From Lachnospiraceae bacterium (GTDB lineage: Bacteria > Bacillota > Clostridia > Lachnospirales > Lachnospiraceae), in the NCBI GenBank assembly GCA_017936885.1, contig JAGBEO010000003.1, positions 124,001 through 188,000 of the forward strand: DNA of 64,000 nucleotides, in the 5' to 3' direction. This document shows positions 63,575-64,000 of the stretch, one piece after another; within the stretch, counting starts at the first letter, position 1, and every line of letters begins with the position of its first letter. The translations under genes and the position numbers were made by a program. Below the pieces are notes generated by a model, which was not told the origin of the DNA, made no database searches, and worked only from the letters and a program-made list of their open reading frames with translations.

Positions 63575-64000
63575 ATGAGAAAACCTGAGTTATTGATTCC
63601 GGCGAGCAGTCTGGAAGTTTTGAAAACTGCGGTTATATTTGGCGCAGATGCGGTATATATCGGCGGTGAGGCTTTCGGGCTTCGCGCCAAAGCCAAGAAT
63701 TTTACTTCTGAGGAAATGGCGGAGGGGATTGCCTTTGCCCATGAACACGGAGTGCGTGTCCATGTGACGGCGAATATTCTGGCACACAATTATGATCTGG
63801 AAGGAGCCGGGGCATATTTTCATGAATTAAAAGAATTAAAGCCGGATGCACTGATCATTGCGGACCCCGGCATGTTTACGCTGGCAAGGGAGATCTGCCC
63901 GGAAATCGATATTCATGTGTCCACGCAGGCGAACAACACCAATTATATGACCTACCGGTTCTGGTACGAACAGGGCGCGAAGCGCGTGGTATCCGCCAGA
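63575..64000 (+). CDS. Peptidase U32 family protein, TrhP-like (3' partial)
   Basis: The first 142 codons of a U32 protein, continuing past the window edge: MRKPELLIPASSLEVLKTA, ADAVYIGGEAFGLRAKA, NFTSEEM and VSTQANNTNY are family hallmarks. U32 proteins TrhP1/TrhP2 (YrrN/YrrO) take part in 5-hydroxyuridine formation at tRNA U34, using prephenate. It starts 8 bases after the TrmR-like gene with AGGAGA upstream, so both are probably one transcript. Confidence 0.9.
   Translation, partial: MRKPELLIPASSLEVLKTAVIFGADAVYIGGEAFGLRAKAKNFTSEEMAEGIAFAHEHGVRVHVTANILAHNYDLEGAGAYFHELKELKPDALIIADPGMFTLAREICPEIDIHVSTQANNTNYMTYRFWYEQGAKRVVSAR

Overview
The window looks like chromosome of a low-to-mid GC Gram-positive anaerobe of the Clostridia, most probably Lachnospiraceae. 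Reasons: HPr kinase with Crh-like HPr relatives, WhiA, IreB, a CIRCE-controlled hrcA-grpE-dnaK-dnaJ block, RNase J, AGAGG/AAGGAGG ribosome sites, sigma-A type promoters, many intrinsic terminators, and DUF6465, YlbF and DUF3048 proteins. No rRNA, tRNA, CRISPR array, prophage or intact transposon was seen; one decayed Rpn-type nuclease gene is present. The genus is an inference.

Layout. 1-7.1 kb: end of a phosphohexomutase gene, then a carbohydrate ABC importer (lipoprotein and two permeases, no ATPase) bracketed by its histidine kinase and AraC-type response regulator. 7.1-14.6 kb: carbon-control and envelope housekeeping genes (hprK, ROK glucokinase, murB, rapZ, whiA, a Crh-like HPr without His15, a lipid kinase, class II aldolase). 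14.8-17.6 kb, minus strand: a glycine-riboswitch-controlled AGCS symporter and a cyclophilin. 17.8-22 kb: a two-domain GNAT protein, a DMT exporter, and an Amt ammonium channel fused to a PII domain behind an elaborate attenuator leader. 22-32.4 kb: pyruvate kinase, the Rpn remnant, AEC transporter, glycerol kinase, GH36 alpha-galactosidase, aminotransferase, patatin phospholipase, UppP. 32.5-38.3 kb: a Lys/Ala-rich DUF6465 protein and the heat-shock operon.

38.4-52.1 kb is the accessory part. It holds a 2454-residue secreted GH53 endo-galactanase behind a LacI-type operator palindrome, then a membrane protein resembling a free subtilisin prodomain, a 1313-residue secreted subtilase with a 30-bp tandem repeat, and a DUF3048 lipoprotein. 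A run of ten G sits between the -35 and -10 of the promoter for the protease pair, which suggests phase variation. This block separates dnaJ from prmA-rsmE, genes that often follow it directly in Firmicutes.

52.3-64 kb: translation, tRNA and RNA housekeeping (prmA, VanZ-like, rsmE, cysteine desulfurase-thiI, a second His-less HPr-like protein, mtaB, ireB-ruvX-DUF1292, RNase J, YlbF, a short MltG-like protein, a TrmR-like methyltransferase and a partial U32 peptidase).

Together the genes suggest a gut- or plant-fibre-associated saccharolytic organism: secreted galactanase and intracellular alpha-galactosidase feed glycolysis, while HPr kinase with Ser-only HPr paralogues would provide catabolite control.
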